A DNA stretch of 64,000 bases from a bacterium (GCA_024231955.1 JAAEPZ010000512.1:27578-91577); one strand, 5' to 3'; shown: positions 9,956 to 19,170, numbered from the stretch's first letter. Translations and numbers: made by a program. Notes: a model not told the origin generated them from the sequence alone.

Positions 9956-10521
9956 CCGTCGATGATCAATTCGTCGAGCGGACGCTTGGGAACATGGTGT
10001 ACACCCTTTTCGTCACGCCAGTATTTGATGTCATCCTCGGCGACCTCCTCGAGCACCACCTCTTCACGGGGTTCACCGAGGGCAATGACAAGCAGGATTT
10101 CGCAACTCGGCGGCAGGAGGAGAGCCTGACGGAGCGCACGACGCTTGATGGAACCGATGATGCAACCCCCAAGGCCCCTCTCTATGGCGCCGAGAAGAAT
10201 GCTCTGCGCGGCGATCCCGTGATCGCAGCCGAAATTCTCGCTGACCTCACGATCCCCGAGAATGATGATGTATCCCGAAGGTCGCTCACCCTCCTCCGGT
10301 CCCTCCCATTCGGTCAGGTACCCTGCCCATTTCAGGCGCGAGAAGATCATGTTGTTGCGTGTGGGATCGCAGGAGAGTATGAATTTCAATGGTTGTATAT
10401 TGCCGCCCGAAGGGGACCGTCGCGCCAGATCGACAAGTTCGACCAGGGTCTCGCGCGCTATGTTCGCCGCCCCATTGAAACGACGATAGCTGCGGTTTCT
10501 CTGCACAAGATCCGAAATCAT
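9952..10521 (-). CDS. Nitroreductase-family flavoprotein
   Basis: A 189-residue flavin-dependent oxidoreductase of the nitroreductase family. The N-terminal RNRSYRRFNG and DLARRSPSGGNIQPLKFI form the FMN-binding region, FGCDHGIAAQSILLGAIERGLGG is the central helix, and IALGEPREEVVLEE leads to the C-terminal tail. Such proteins use FMN and NAD(P)H to reduce nitro compounds, quinones or other substrates; the physiological substrate is not evident. I start at the ATG at 10521, which has GGAAAGGG upstream, 16 nt after the methyltransferase stop. Its stop overlaps yciH. Neighbouring genes give no functional link beyond co-transcription. Confidence 0.88.
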   Translation of the reverse strand: MISDLVQRNRSYRRFNGAANIARETLVELVDLARRSPSGGNIQPLKFILSCDPTRNNMIFSRLKWAGYLTEWEGPEEGERPSGYIIILGDREVSENFGCDHGIAAQSILLGAIERGLGGCIIGSIKRRALRQALLLPPSCEILLVIALGEPREEVVLEEVAEDDIKYWRDEKGVHHVPKRPLDELIIDG

Positions 10522-10537
10522 CAGGGAACCCTTTCCT

Positions 10538-11152
10538 TTATTGCCCGGGTTTGCGGGCAAAGATGGTATTCACGGCGTGTTGGTGCGGCACACCCGCGGA
10601 TAGACAGTCGAATACCGTCTCCTCGCAGCGCTCGATATACCAATCATGATAATGGGTGAAGAGTTCACCCGAAATCCACTTTTGAAAATTATCCTCGGCG
10701 TCCGGCGCCGAAGCGATGAACGGCTTCTCGACGAAGACGGAAAAGACATGGAGGCCACCCGGCTTCGTGAAAGTCTTGTAGTTGTCGAATATCTCCCGTC
10801 GCATCTCCGGCGGGAGCAGGTGCAGAACACCGTTGGCGAACAGGGCGTCGAAAGCCTCCGTCAGGCGCCAGGTCAGCAGATCCGCCTGGAACGCATTCAG
10901 CGCAACCCCTGCGCGCGCCGCCAGAGCCATGGTCTTGTCCACCCCCTGCGGAGAAAGGTCAAAAGCGCTGACGTCATAACCGTTGCGGGCGAAAAACACG
11001 GCATCGCGTCCCTCGCCGCAACCGATCTCCAGCAGGCGCAAATGGCGTTCGGGGGGCAGCAGCCGCAACAGGTCATGGCTCAGATTCGATGGGATCACGC
11101 CCCAGTAGTAATCCTCGCCTTCATACTTCTCGTCATATTGATTGTCGCTCAC
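10538..11152 (-). CDS. Class I SAM-dependent methyltransferase (TehB-like)
   Basis: A 204-residue cytosolic methyltransferase. The SAM-binding motif I is LRLLEIGCGEGRDAVFFARNG, followed by VSAFDLSPQGVDK (acidic ribose-binding position) and FDALFANGVLHLLPPE. The start reads YDEKYEGEDYYWG, as in TehB/thiopurine-type small methyltransferases. The substrate is unknown. The GTG start at 11152 is supported by AGGAG 6 nt upstream, which lies inside the end of radA; only 2 nt separate the two genes. It is the second gene of the radA run. Confidence 0.86.
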   Translation of the reverse strand: MSDNQYDEKYEGEDYYWGVIPSNLSHDLLRLLPPERHLRLLEIGCGEGRDAVFFARNGYDVSAFDLSPQGVDKTMALAARAGVALNAFQADLLTWRLTEAFDALFANGVLHLLPPEMRREIFDNYKTFTKPGGLHVFSVFVEKPFIASAPDAEDNFQKWISGELFTHYHDWYIERCEETVFDCLSAGVPHQHAVNTIFARKPGQ

Positions 11153-11154
11153 GT

Positions 11155-12561
11155 CTACTCCTGTCGCGCCAGGGCGCCGCTCAACTCCAGCAACGCCCTC
11201 ACATCGGGCACCTCCCTCACCAGACCTGCCGGCAGGGATTTGAAGCCGCCGTTAACGGGGGGTGCGATTACACTTTGGAAACCAAGTCGCGCCGCCTCGA
11301 AACAGCGCTCCTCCAGGTTGCTGCCCGGGCGCAGGTTGCCCCGCAAACCCACCTCACCCAGAAACAGGGTTGCGTCCTTGAGGGGACGCCCCGTATGGGC
11401 GCTGGCCAGAGCCGTAAGCAGGGCGGCATCGGTGGCGGGATCATCCAGTTTGAGGCCGCCGGCCACCTGCACGAACAGATCGCAACCGCCAAGTTCGAGC
11501 CCGGCACTCTTCTCCAGCACGGCCAGCAACAGGGAAACCCGCTTGGGATCCACCCCCTGCACCACCCGTGCGGGCGTGCCGTAACGGGGCGCACTGACCA
11601 GAGTCTGCAACTCCACCGCCAGCGGCCGCGTGCCGGTGAATGTGATGGTTACAGCCGCGCCCATCTCACCCTTGAGATGGCGTCCGCCGAGGAACCCCGC
11701 CGGGTCGGTGACGGGCAGCAGGCCGCGTCCGCTCATCTCGAACAGGGCGACCTCGTGGGTCGGCCCGAAACGGTTCTTCACCGAACGGAGAATACGCCCC
11801 GGTCCCGACTCCTCGCCCTCGAAGTAGAAGACCGCATCCACCATATGTTCGAGCATACGCGGACCGGCGATCTGCCCCTCTTTGGTTACGTGACCGATCA
11901 GGATCAGCGGGAAACCCCTCTCCTTGGCTACACGAGTAAGCGCCTGCGTCACATGTCTCACCTGGGCGACCGAACCCATGGCGGTATCGAGTTCCGGATT
12001 GCCGATGGTCTGCACCGAATCCAGCACCACCATTCGCGGATTCAGTTGCTCGATTGCCTGTCGGACATCTGCCAGTTCGGTCGTGCCGAGGAAGTAGAGT
12101 TCGGGATGGAGCGAATCGAGCCGCTCGGCGCGCATCCGCACCTGCCCCGGGCTCTCCTCCCCCGAGACGTAGAGCACCTTACCCTGTTTCTCATCCAGAT
12201 CGGCCAGCAAGTGGGCCGCCTGCAGCAGCAGGGTGGATTTGCCGATGCCCGGATCGCCACCGACCAGGATCACCGAACCCGGCACGAAGCCGCCGCCCAG
12301 CACGCGGTCGAGCTCATCCATACCGCTGGCCATTCTGGTTGCGCATTCCGCCGGCACATCGGCCAACGGCTGCGCCTCCACCCGAACACCAACGGCTGCC
12401 GCGGCCGAACCGCCGACCTTACCGGCTGCCGCTTTGGCGCCTATCACCCGCGCCAATTCCGTCAACGAATCCCAGGCGCCGCACTGCGGACAGCGACCCA
12501 GCCAGCTGGATGATTCAGCGCCGCACTCCTTGCACATATAACGTGTCGTCTTCTTCGCCAT
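11155..12561 (-). CDS. radA: DNA repair protein RadA (Sms)
   Basis: A 468-residue RadA, a RecA-like branch-migration ATPase acting in recombinational repair. It has the N-terminal C4 zinc finger (YMCKECGAESSSWLGRCPQC), the Walker A GGDPGIGKSTLLLQ, Walker B MVVLDSVQTI, the RadA-specific GHVTKEGQIAGPR (KNRFG family motif present as SVKNRFGPTHEVALFEM), and a C-terminal Lon-type domain with DLFVQVAGGLKLDDPATD and GEVGLRGNLRPG. All functional motifs are intact and the length is normal. The ATG at 12561 with AGG 6 nt upstream is preferred over a TTG two codons earlier. It leads the operon with a methyltransferase, nitroreductase and yciH. Confidence 0.97.
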   Translation of the reverse strand: MAKKTTRYMCKECGAESSSWLGRCPQCGAWDSLTELARVIGAKAAAGKVGGSAAAAVGVRVEAQPLADVPAECATRMASGMDELDRVLGGGFVPGSVILVGGDPGIGKSTLLLQAAHLLADLDEKQGKVLYVSGEESPGQVRMRAERLDSLHPELYFLGTTELADVRQAIEQLNPRMVVLDSVQTIGNPELDTAMGSVAQVRHVTQALTRVAKERGFPLILIGHVTKEGQIAGPRMLEHMVDAVFYFEGEESGPGRILRSVKNRFGPTHEVALFEMSGRGLLPVTDPAGFLGGRHLKGEMGAAVTITFTGTRPLAVELQTLVSAPRYGTPARVVQGVDPKRVSLLLAVLEKSAGLELGGCDLFVQVAGGLKLDDPATDAALLTALASAHTGRPLKDATLFLGEVGLRGNLRPGSNLEERCFEAARLGFQSVIAPPVNGGFKSLPAGLVREVPDVRALLELSGALARQE

Positions 12562-12659
12562 GTTCAACCTATCGACAGGGAACGGGAGGGTTCAACCCGA
12601 CTGTCGCGGACCGGCGCCCGCGACCCGTCAGCATAACATCTCGGCAGGGGGAAGGGAAG

Positions 12660-12689
12660 CCGGCGATGGCCCTCGGGGACCATCGCCGG
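12660..12689 (-). terminator. Hairpin after mlaD
   Basis: Perfect 10-bp stem CCGGCGATGG/CCATCGCCGG with a 10-nt loop, starting 6 nt past the mlaD stop. On the minus strand it is followed by a pyrimidine tract (CTTCCCTTCCCC) rather than pure T, so termination may be moderate. Confidence 0.6.
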
Positions 12690-12695
12690 GATAAA

Positions 12696-13577
12696 TCAGA
12701 AGATCGAGAAGCTGATGTACTTCTTGGGATTTTCCATGATCTCCGTGATCAGGGAATCAAGACGAGCGACGGTAGTGGAGGTCTTATCATACAGGACATC
12801 GGATTCGACCAGGCTGCCCAGTGTGCCCTCGCCGCTCTTGATGCCGCGCCCCAGCTCGGTGAACACGTCGGCCAGGTCGCTCAGACGGATCATCATGCTG
12901 TCGGCGCGCACCGTGGCGCCGGACATGCTCGTCAGCGTTTCGTTCAGTGGAACACGGTTTTCAGCCATCATCTCGATGAGCTGATCGGCAATCGTATCCA
13001 ACTTGGCGAGCAGGGTTCGGGTATCGGCGCGTGTCTCGCCGGTCCAGGCGTTCAGATTGCCGGCGCTCCCTTCGAGGTCATTCAGGAGTTTGTCCAGACG
13101 ACCATTGGCGGTGAGAGAGTCCACCCGATTGGTGAGCCGAACAAGCGTACTCACCAGATCGGAGCCCTCGCCGATCATGGCGTTCAGCCCCGCCGTCTCC
13201 GTCCCTCTGACGGTTTGATCGGGCGGTATCTGAATCGGTGACGACCCCTGCTCTATCCGGATCTCCGTGGGGTTGACGATATCCGTCTTCAGGTGAAATT
13301 CCGCATCATCGCTGATGAAGGTGGTCTCCTCGATCTCCAGCACCAGGGAGACCAGCTCGTGTCCCAGCGTGACACTCGACACCTTGCCCTTCTCGACACC
13401 ACGGATACTGACCGGCGCTCCCGACTTGAGCCCCGCCACCTGGCTGAAGGTGATGGTCAGAGGGTAGGTGTCCGTCCTGAACTTGAACTCCTTGAGGAAG
13501 AGCAGCCAGGTCGTGCTGATGACAATGGCGGTAAGGACCAGCGCCCCGATTCTGAATTCCGTGTTCCTGTTCTTCAT
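12696..13577 (-). CDS. mlaD: MlaD-type MCE substrate-binding protein
   Basis: A 293-residue MCE-family protein, the periplasmic lipid-binding ring of the Mla phospholipid transporter. An N-terminal membrane anchor (GALVLTAIVISTTWLLFL) precedes the MCE domain (YPLTITFSQVAGLKSGAPVSIRGVEKGKV). A long helical C-terminal region of about 150 residues follows, longer than in Escherichia coli MlaD and closer to the elongated MCE proteins of other phyla. It is the last gene of mlaE-mlaF-mlaD, 13 nt after mlaF. The E. coli partners MlaB and MlaC are not in the window. The direction of lipid flow cannot be inferred. Confidence 0.88.
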   Translation of the reverse strand: MKNRNTEFRIGALVLTAIVISTTWLLFLKEFKFRTDTYPLTITFSQVAGLKSGAPVSIRGVEKGKVSSVTLGHELVSLVLEIEETTFISDDAEFHLKTDIVNPTEIRIEQGSSPIQIPPDQTVRGTETAGLNAMIGEGSDLVSTLVRLTNRVDSLTANGRLDKLLNDLEGSAGNLNAWTGETRADTRTLLAKLDTIADQLIEMMAENRVPLNETLTSMSGATVRADSMMIRLSDLADVFTELGRGIKSGEGTLGSLVESDVLYDKTSTTVARLDSLITEIMENPKKYISFSIF

Positions 13578-13590
13578 TCCTGCTCCTGGC

Positions 13591-14337
13591 TCAGCGAACC
13601 TTGATAGGTCCCTGGCTGCGTCCTTCGATGAACTGACGCACGATGGGATCGGAGGTGCTCTTCAGCTCGGCCGGTGTCCCATCGAAGATGATCTTGCCCT
13701 CGAACAGCATGGCGACACGATCGGCGATCTTGAAGCAGATCGCCATGTCATGGGTCACCACGACCGAGGTTATGTTGAGACGTTTCTGTAAATCGATAAT
13801 GAGATCGCCGATGGCATCCGACATCACCGGATCGAGTCCGGTAGTGGGTTCGTCATAGATCACGATCTCGGGCTCCATGGCAATGGCGCGAGCCAGGCCT
13901 ACCCGCTTCTTCATGCCGCCTGAGAGCTCGGAGGGCTTCTTGTCCTCGACACCCTCCATTCCGACCATATGCAGTTTCTCGGCCACGATCCCGGCGACCT
14001 CGGCTTCGGGAAGTTTGGTGTTCTCCTTGAGCCCCAGCCCGACATTCTCACCCACGGTCAGCGAATCGAACAGGGCCGCCCCCTGGAATAGATAGCCGAA
14101 CCGTTTACGCAACTTGAAGAGATCACCACCCCGTAGATTCGTGACCTCGTTACCGGTCAAAGTGATCGATCCGCTGTCGGGCACATTGAGACCCAGCAAA
14201 TGCTTCACCAGCACGCTCTTGCCGCTGCCGCTCCGCCCCAGGATGACAAAGGTCTGGCCCATCTCGATATCCAGATCGACCCCGCGCAGCACATGCAGGT
14301 CCTCGTAGGACTTGTGGAGATCCTTGATCCTGATCAT
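13591..14337 (-). CDS. mlaF: MlaF-type ABC ATPase
   Basis: A 248-residue ABC ATPase that powers the MlaE permease from the cytosolic face. Walker A is LGRSGSGKSVLVKHLL, the Q-loop sits in RFGYLFQGAALFDS, the signature is LSGGMKKRVGLARA, Walker B is EIVIYDEPTTGLDPV, and the switch His is in VVTHDM. LSGGMKKRVGLARA and the GLDPV ending are typical of the Mla/MKL subfamily. The ATG overlaps the mlaE stop (4 nt), so translation is coupled. Length and motifs are complete. Confidence 0.95.
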   Translation of the reverse strand: MIRIKDLHKSYEDLHVLRGVDLDIEMGQTFVILGRSGSGKSVLVKHLLGLNVPDSGSITLTGNEVTNLRGGDLFKLRKRFGYLFQGAALFDSLTVGENVGLGLKENTKLPEAEVAGIVAEKLHMVGMEGVEDKKPSELSGGMKKRVGLARAIAMEPEIVIYDEPTTGLDPVMSDAIGDLIIDLQKRLNITSVVVTHDMAICFKIADRVAMLFEGKIIFDGTPAELKSTSDPIVRQFIEGRSQGPIKVR

Positions 14338-15143
14338 GTCATACCACCCTTGAAGATGATCTGGAACAGGATCGTGGCCAGCAGATAGTCGATGATCAGT
14401 ATCATCAGGCAGTTGGCCACAACCGCCTTCATCGTTGCCTGCCCCACACCTTCGGCGCCACCTGCGGCGCGGAGGCCGTAGAAGCTGCCGGAAAGGGCGA
14501 TCACCATGCCGAAGAAGAAAGCCTTATAGAGCCCGGCCATCCAATCATGGAGGAAGAAGTAGGCTTTGATCCCCTCGGTGAACATGTGCGGTGTCATCCC
14601 CTTGATCGTACTCATGGCGACGACCCAGGAGCCGGCCATGGCGAGGATGTTGGCCATCGCCGTCATAACGGGCAGCATGATCATGGCGGCGATGAAGCGG
14701 GGGAGAACCAGATAGCGAACCGGGTCGATGGCCATGGCCTCGAGGGCGTCAACCTGCTCGGTGACCTTCATCGTACCCAGCTCCGCCGCGATCGAAGCCG
14801 ATACGCGCCCACCGACCACCAGGGCGGTGAGAACGGGACCCAGCTCGATGATGACCGAGCGGTGGACCGTGGAGCTGAGCAGGATCAGGGGCACCCAGCC
14901 GGAGAACTGATAACCGGCCTGGACGGTGGTTACGGCACCGGTGAAGACCGATACCACAAAGACGAGCGGCATCGAGCGCACCCCGATCTCGAGCATCTGA
15001 TCCAGGACGAGATGCCAGGTTCGGGGTACTTTCGGGGTCAGAAGAATCAATCGCCAGAGGAGTGTGGCGCCTCCGCCCATCTCCTCCAGTAACTCGACAA
15101 TCCAGCTGCCCAAAGCGATACTGGTTTTCTTGAACGTATTCAC
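14334..15143 (-). CDS. mlaE: MlaE-type lipid ABC permease
   Basis: A 269-residue inner-membrane permease of the MlaE/YrbE family, with about six hydrophobic segments. Recognisable family stretches are FVVSVFTGAVTTVQAGYQF, LTALVVGGRVSASIAAELG, TMKVTEQVDALEAMAIDP and YLVLPRFIAAMIMLPVM. It forms the transmembrane dimer of the Mla lipid transporter with MlaF (ATPase) and MlaD (periplasmic ring), encoded next in the same operon. It is first in the operon; about 275 nt separate it from the divergent M28 peptidase gene, so its promoter lies there. No signal of truncation. Confidence 0.94.
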   Translation of the reverse strand: MNTFKKTSIALGSWIVELLEEMGGGATLLWRLILLTPKVPRTWHLVLDQMLEIGVRSMPLVFVVSVFTGAVTTVQAGYQFSGWVPLILLSSTVHRSVIIELGPVLTALVVGGRVSASIAAELGTMKVTEQVDALEAMAIDPVRYLVLPRFIAAMIMLPVMTAMANILAMAGSWVVAMSTIKGMTPHMFTEGIKAYFFLHDWMAGLYKAFFFGMVIALSGSFYGLRAAGGAEGVGQATMKAVVANCLMILIIDYLLATILFQIIFKGGMT

Positions 15144-15419
15144 AACACTCTATGGTAATCGGGCTTGAGAATAGGTCAATACCAAGAAATCGGGTCAGGT
15201 GAGGAAATCCTGAACGTGGCCTGAACGAAAAAGTTTCAGATCGATGCGTCGGTGAAGATTCCCCCATTATCGAGTCGCTCCCTATGCTATCCTGAGCTTC
15301 CGGCGTCAAAGAGTGCGCAACGGATGTAGCTTGGATTGACTCGATGAAATGGACTATAATTACTCAAGACAGTTTGATTCAAGCAGTTAGTTGTTTCCGC
15401 CCCCACATGGCAGGTTTGT

Positions 15420-16667
15420 GTGAATATCAAAGCCTATATCAGGATTGCCATACTCGGCCTTCTCCTTGTCATTATCGCCCTGCCGACACTGGGCAGCAAT
15501 ATCACCATTCAGGACCTGCTGGATGAGGTAAATCATATCAATCTCATGAACCGGGTTGAGCATCTGGAGGGTTATGGCACCCGATTCACCGGTTCGGTTC
15601 AAGCGCCACTGGTTCGCGATTACATCTACGATGAACTGATCGGAATGGGTTGGCAGGTGATTATCCAGGAATTCCCCCTTGAGGAGCCTATCTTCGGACA
15701 GACGGTGTCGTGGAACGTCATCGCCCGCCGGGCGGGATCCACACCCGATGCCAGGGTGATAATCGGTGCCCACTGGGACAGTATCGACGAGAACGAGGGG
15801 GGCAGCTGGGTTGATCCCGAAAATCCGGCGCCGGGCGCCCTCGACAATGCCACAGGGGTGGCGGTACTGCTGGAGATCGCCAGCATCACCCGCAACATCC
15901 CCTTCATGCAGGATGTGGAGATAGTCTTCTTCGGCTCGGAAGAGACCGGTATCCAGGGCAGCAAGTTCTATGTGGACTGCCTGGTTCAGGCCGGTGTGAA
16001 CGTGGCCGGATTTTTCAATGTGGATTCGGTCGGTTACGACATGGATGATCCCGACGATTTCGCCATTTTCTACGACAATTCCAGCGGGTGGATCAAGAAC
16101 AAGGTCGTCCAGTGGGCCTCTCAGTACACAACACTCACGCCCAACCCCCAGTTCGCCCCCGCCGCCGCCAGCAACAGCGATGTGCACTACTTCTGGCAGG
16201 CCTATCTCCCCGCGGTATCCCTCTGGGAGGGCACCGATCACGGCCCCTACTACAACCATGCCCAGGATACCATCACCGAGAACATGCTGAGATGGACCAC
16301 CAACACCTCGTTCTTCGAGGAGATGGGCCGCATGGCCCTGGTCTGCCTACTGAAGTGGGGCGTCTGGTTTGAGGGGGCCGTCGGCATCGAGGATGTCCCG
16401 TTCAACGTGAACTGCGGGCTGGAGATCTACCCGAATCCCTTCCGCAAAAGCACCACGATCAGTTTCGCTGCGGGCAACGGACCGGTTGACGCGGTTGAGA
16501 TTTTCGACATTCGCGGCCGGAGAGTGCGCAATCTCAAGGTGGGTCTGGCGGGTGTTGCCTGGGACGGCGATAACGACAATGGCGACCGGATGCCCTCGGG
16601 AGTGTATCTGGTCCGGCCTGCGGGCTCAAAGTCGGCGCAAGCCAAACGGGTCATACTGGCCAGATAG
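15420..16667 (+). CDS. Secreted M28 metallopeptidase with C-terminal sorting domain
   Basis: A 415-residue zinc aminopeptidase of family M28 (aminopeptidase S/QC-like). A signal peptide (IRIAILGLLLVIIALPTLGS) is followed by the peptidase domain. The di-zinc ligands are visible: H118 (GAHWDS), D142 (ALDNATG), E174/E175 (GSEETG), D202 (NVDSVG) and H274 (TDHGPYY). Residues from about 335 to the end (LEIYPNPFRKSTTISF, FDIRGRRVRNL, WDGDNDNGDRMPSGVYLV, terminal KRVILAR) form a FlgD-like/type 9 type A sorting domain, so the enzyme should be exported across both membranes. Translation starts at GTG 15420 with AGG upstream. A close paralogue follows immediately but lacks the sorting domain. A strong terminator follows. 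Confidence 0.9.
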   Translation: MNIKAYIRIAILGLLLVIIALPTLGSNITIQDLLDEVNHINLMNRVEHLEGYGTRFTGSVQAPLVRDYIYDELIGMGWQVIIQEFPLEEPIFGQTVSWNVIARRAGSTPDARVIIGAHWDSIDENEGGSWVDPENPAPGALDNATGVAVLLEIASITRNIPFMQDVEIVFFGSEETGIQGSKFYVDCLVQAGVNVAGFFNVDSVGYDMDDPDDFAIFYDNSSGWIKNKVVQWASQYTTLTPNPQFAPAAASNSDVHYFWQAYLPAVSLWEGTDHGPYYNHAQDTITENMLRWTTNTSFFEEMGRMALVCLLKWGVWFEGAVGIEDVPFNVNCGLEIYPNPFRKSTTISFAAGNGPVDAVEIFDIRGRRVRNLKVGLAGVAWDGDNDNGDRMPSGVYLVRPAGSKSAQAKRVILAR

Positions 16668-16703
16668 AGCAGATTGGAAATAGTGCGGGGAATGCGCTGC
16701 ACG

Positions 16704-16739
16704 AAGAGGGAGACCCGAGACCCAGGGCTCCCTCTTTTT
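16704..16739 (+). terminator. Intrinsic terminator between the M28 paralogues
   Basis: Perfect 9-bp stem AAGAGGGAG/CTCCCTCTT with a 15-nt loop and a run of five or six T residues, 37 nt after the first M28 stop. The second paralogue must therefore have its own promoter, in the 16740-16882 interval. Confidence 0.85.
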
Positions 16740-16882
16740 GTTGTAGCCCATATCGGATTGAGATAACTTGCCCCAACGGCATTATCCCCGGCAAGACGGA
16801 ATAACGGGGGGACGTCGAAGCCGCCATATCAGATCACTCCGGCAATCCGATCGACCTGGACGTACAACTTCGGCAGGTAGGC

Positions 16883-17836
16883 ATGAGGTTCTTTCCATCC
16901 CTCCGCAGGGCTTCACTACTCTGCACCATACCCCTTTTGGTGACTCCACCCGCTCAAGCTGATGGCCTGGTCCTGCGGAACCTCATGAACGAGATGCAGC
17001 ACGTCAATCTCCTGGATCGTGTGGAGCATCTTGAATCCTTCGGTACGCGGTTCACGGGCTCCAGGCAAGCGGCGCAGGTACGCGATTATCTATACGCCGA
17101 ACTCGAAGAGATGGGCTGGCAGGTGATCATTCAGGAGTTTGCCCTCAAGGAGCCTGTTTTCGGACAAACGGTATCCTGGAACATCATCGCCCGCCGTCCC
17201 GGCACCTCCCCGGACGGCAAAGTGATCATCTGCGCTCACTGGGACAGTATCGACGAAAACGGAGGCGGCAGCTGGGTCGATCCCGAAAATCCGGCGCCGG
17301 GTGCTAACGATAACGCCACCGGCGTGGCGATACTGCTGGAGATCGCCGGCATCACCCGCAACCTCTCTTTCAGACGGGATGTGGAGATCGTCCTCTTCGG
17401 AGCCGAGGAGAGCGGATTGCAGGGGAGCAGGCACTATGTGGATGGCCTGCGGCAGGTCGATGCGAACGTGATAGGGGTTTTCAACATCGATTCGGTCGGT
17501 TATGACGTTTGGGGTGCCCGCGACTTCCATATTTTCTACAACAGGTCAAACGACCGGCTGAAGAGGCTGGTGGTTCAGTGGGCCCGAGAATACACGGAGC
17601 TTACGCCTGTTTCGATACTGGAGCCGGAAGGTATCCTTGACTGTGACGCTCACCACTTCCTGAACGCCGGTTACCCGGGGTTGTCCCTATGGGAGGGGGA
17701 GGACCACGCTCCCTGGTACAACCACAAACTCGACACTATCGAGCGGAACCACCTGCGCTGGCACACCAACTACACGTTCTTCGAGAGTATGGGGCGCCTG
17801 TCGCTGCTCTGTTTCTGCAAGCTCGCGACGGATTAG
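16883..17836 (+). CDS. M28 metallopeptidase paralogue without sorting domain
   Basis: A 317-residue paralogue of the preceding peptidase, colinear with it over the whole catalytic domain and mostly identical in the active-site segments. The zinc ligands are H119 (CAHWDS), D143 (ANDNATG), E175/E176 (GAEESG), D203 (NIDSVG) and H275 (EDHAPWY). A signal peptide (SLLCTIPLLVTPPAQADG) is present. The protein ends shortly after the helix SMGRLSLLCFCKLATD, exactly where its neighbour continues into the sorting domain. It is therefore predicted to stay periplasmic or be released differently. The stop overlaps the stop of the convergent PilZ-like gene by a few bases. Confidence 0.88.
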   Translation: MRFFPSLRRASLLCTIPLLVTPPAQADGLVLRNLMNEMQHVNLLDRVEHLESFGTRFTGSRQAAQVRDYLYAELEEMGWQVIIQEFALKEPVFGQTVSWNIIARRPGTSPDGKVIICAHWDSIDENGGGSWVDPENPAPGANDNATGVAILLEIAGITRNLSFRRDVEIVLFGAEESGLQGSRHYVDGLRQVDANVIGVFNIDSVGYDVWGARDFHIFYNRSNDRLKRLVVQWAREYTELTPVSILEPEGILDCDAHHFLNAGYPGLSLWEGEDHAPWYNHKLDTIERNHLRWHTNYTFFESMGRLSLLCFCKLATD

Positions 17837-18765
17837 AAATCGAGCACCCGGTAGGCGCTGGGGTGTCCGAGCAGGGCGGCCTTGATCGACATCTCGCTGA
17901 GTGGTGTGATCTCCTCGAAGACCTCATCCCGCAGAAGCCCCCTCAGCCTGACCACAACGCCACCCGCAACCTGATGCATGACGGTACAGTTCAGGACAAT
18001 ATGTCCGTCAGACTCGGGCAGATCGATGAACAGCACCAGAGGTTGATTGACCTCAATGCTCTCAAGCGGATTGCCTGAGCTCTCGGAGATGATCCTGAAG
18101 TGACGCTCCGAGAAGTCATCGATGATGCACTCCAGGTCGGGTTTGCCCTGACCGATCTTGACCTGAATCGGAATGTGCGACTTGATGCGGCGATACTTAC
18201 GCCGGTCCAGAAAACTGAAGCTGTCGACGTTGGGCTCCAGAAACACCACCGGTCGTCCCGCCAGGGGCCCCGCCTCGAAAGTCGACACTCTGCTGACGGA
18301 CATGTCCACTGAGGGTACGCTCTTACCCTCAGACAATCGAATCATGGAGAACTTGGCGTTGACCGCAAACAGGTCGGGCGACTCCCCCAACGATGTCCCC
18401 CCCGTTTCACTCTCCGGTGCTGGTTCAGACACATCGGCTCTGGGCAGGATGTACTCGAAACTCTCCACATCCCTCAGTTCGATGACGCGGGAGGTTTTCC
18501 CGCTGATCTTGATCAGATTGCCCTCCAGTTCGAAGCCGGTGCGGGCAAACGCCACTTTTCTATTGATGCGATAGCCAAGAACCTCCGCCTCGACCTGACA
18601 ATCCTTGCGGCCGGCGGGATAGTATGAAACCTTGTGTCCGATCTTGAAATTGACGATGCACGCGCTCAGATCCTGGAGATCGTATCGCGAAACACTCTCC
18701 ATGGCGGCACCGTTGTCATGCTTGCCGCTGCCGCCCAGCCACTTGTCAAACGCACTCTTCAACAT
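17833..18765 (-). CDS. PilZ-like domain protein
   Basis: A 310-residue cytosolic protein with no signal peptide or membrane segment. The C-terminal ~110 residues read as a PilZ domain: RRKYRRIKSHIPIQVKI supplies the Arg-rich c-di-GMP-binding motif and IIDDFSERHFRI sits where the D/NxSxxG motif is expected. The Gly there is replaced, so binding may be weak or lost. The upstream ~190 residues form one or two beta-rich regions of unknown family. I start at the ATG at 18765 (GAGAG upstream); longer frames to 19203 look non-coding. The gene is convergent with, and overlaps by 4 nt, the second M28 peptidase. Confidence 0.72.
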   Translation of the reverse strand: MLKSAFDKWLGGSGKHDNGAAMESVSRYDLQDLSACIVNFKIGHKVSYYPAGRKDCQVEAEVLGYRINRKVAFARTGFELEGNLIKISGKTSRVIELRDVESFEYILPRADVSEPAPESETGGTSLGESPDLFAVNAKFSMIRLSEGKSVPSVDMSVSRVSTFEAGPLAGRPVVFLEPNVDSFSFLDRRKYRRIKSHIPIQVKIGQGKPDLECIIDDFSERHFRIISESSGNPLESIEVNQPLVLFIDLPESDGHIVLNCTVMHQVAGGVVVRLRGLLRDEVFEEITPLSEMSIKAALLGHPSAYRVLDF

Positions 18766-19170
18766 ATTACTCTCAATTCCGATCGATAGTAAGAGATCAG
18801 ATACGAACCAACCAGCCATCCCCGTGCAACCGGAGTGACGCACACCTGTATTATCGTCAGATTCAACCGCCAACTGAACCAATACCACACCCTTGAGTCC
18901 CCACCAGATATCAGCCCCGGAATCATGAGGAGCAATACGGAGCAACGCAGCCGCTCTGGTTGGATTCAGTTGACGGTAGACGTTGCTCACTCGCGGGACG
19001 ACGAACCGCATTCCCGAACTTGTCGATTGAGCACACCTTACGGCATGGACTTCAAGACCTGAGCGGGACAACAAGCCATGTCCCCCAATGTCCCTTGTCA
19101 CGCTCCGGACCGCGCTATATGATCGATCCGTGACAGGCATCTCGCATGACCAATTCGAAAAGGGGACGGC
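18766..19170. other. Intergenic region between divergent genes
   Basis: About 400 nt between the PilZ-like gene and the rightward unknown gene. No gene, hairpin with T-run or clear promoter pair was recognised. The right end carries AGGGGACGG as the ribosome-binding site of the gene at 19171. Confidence 0.4.
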
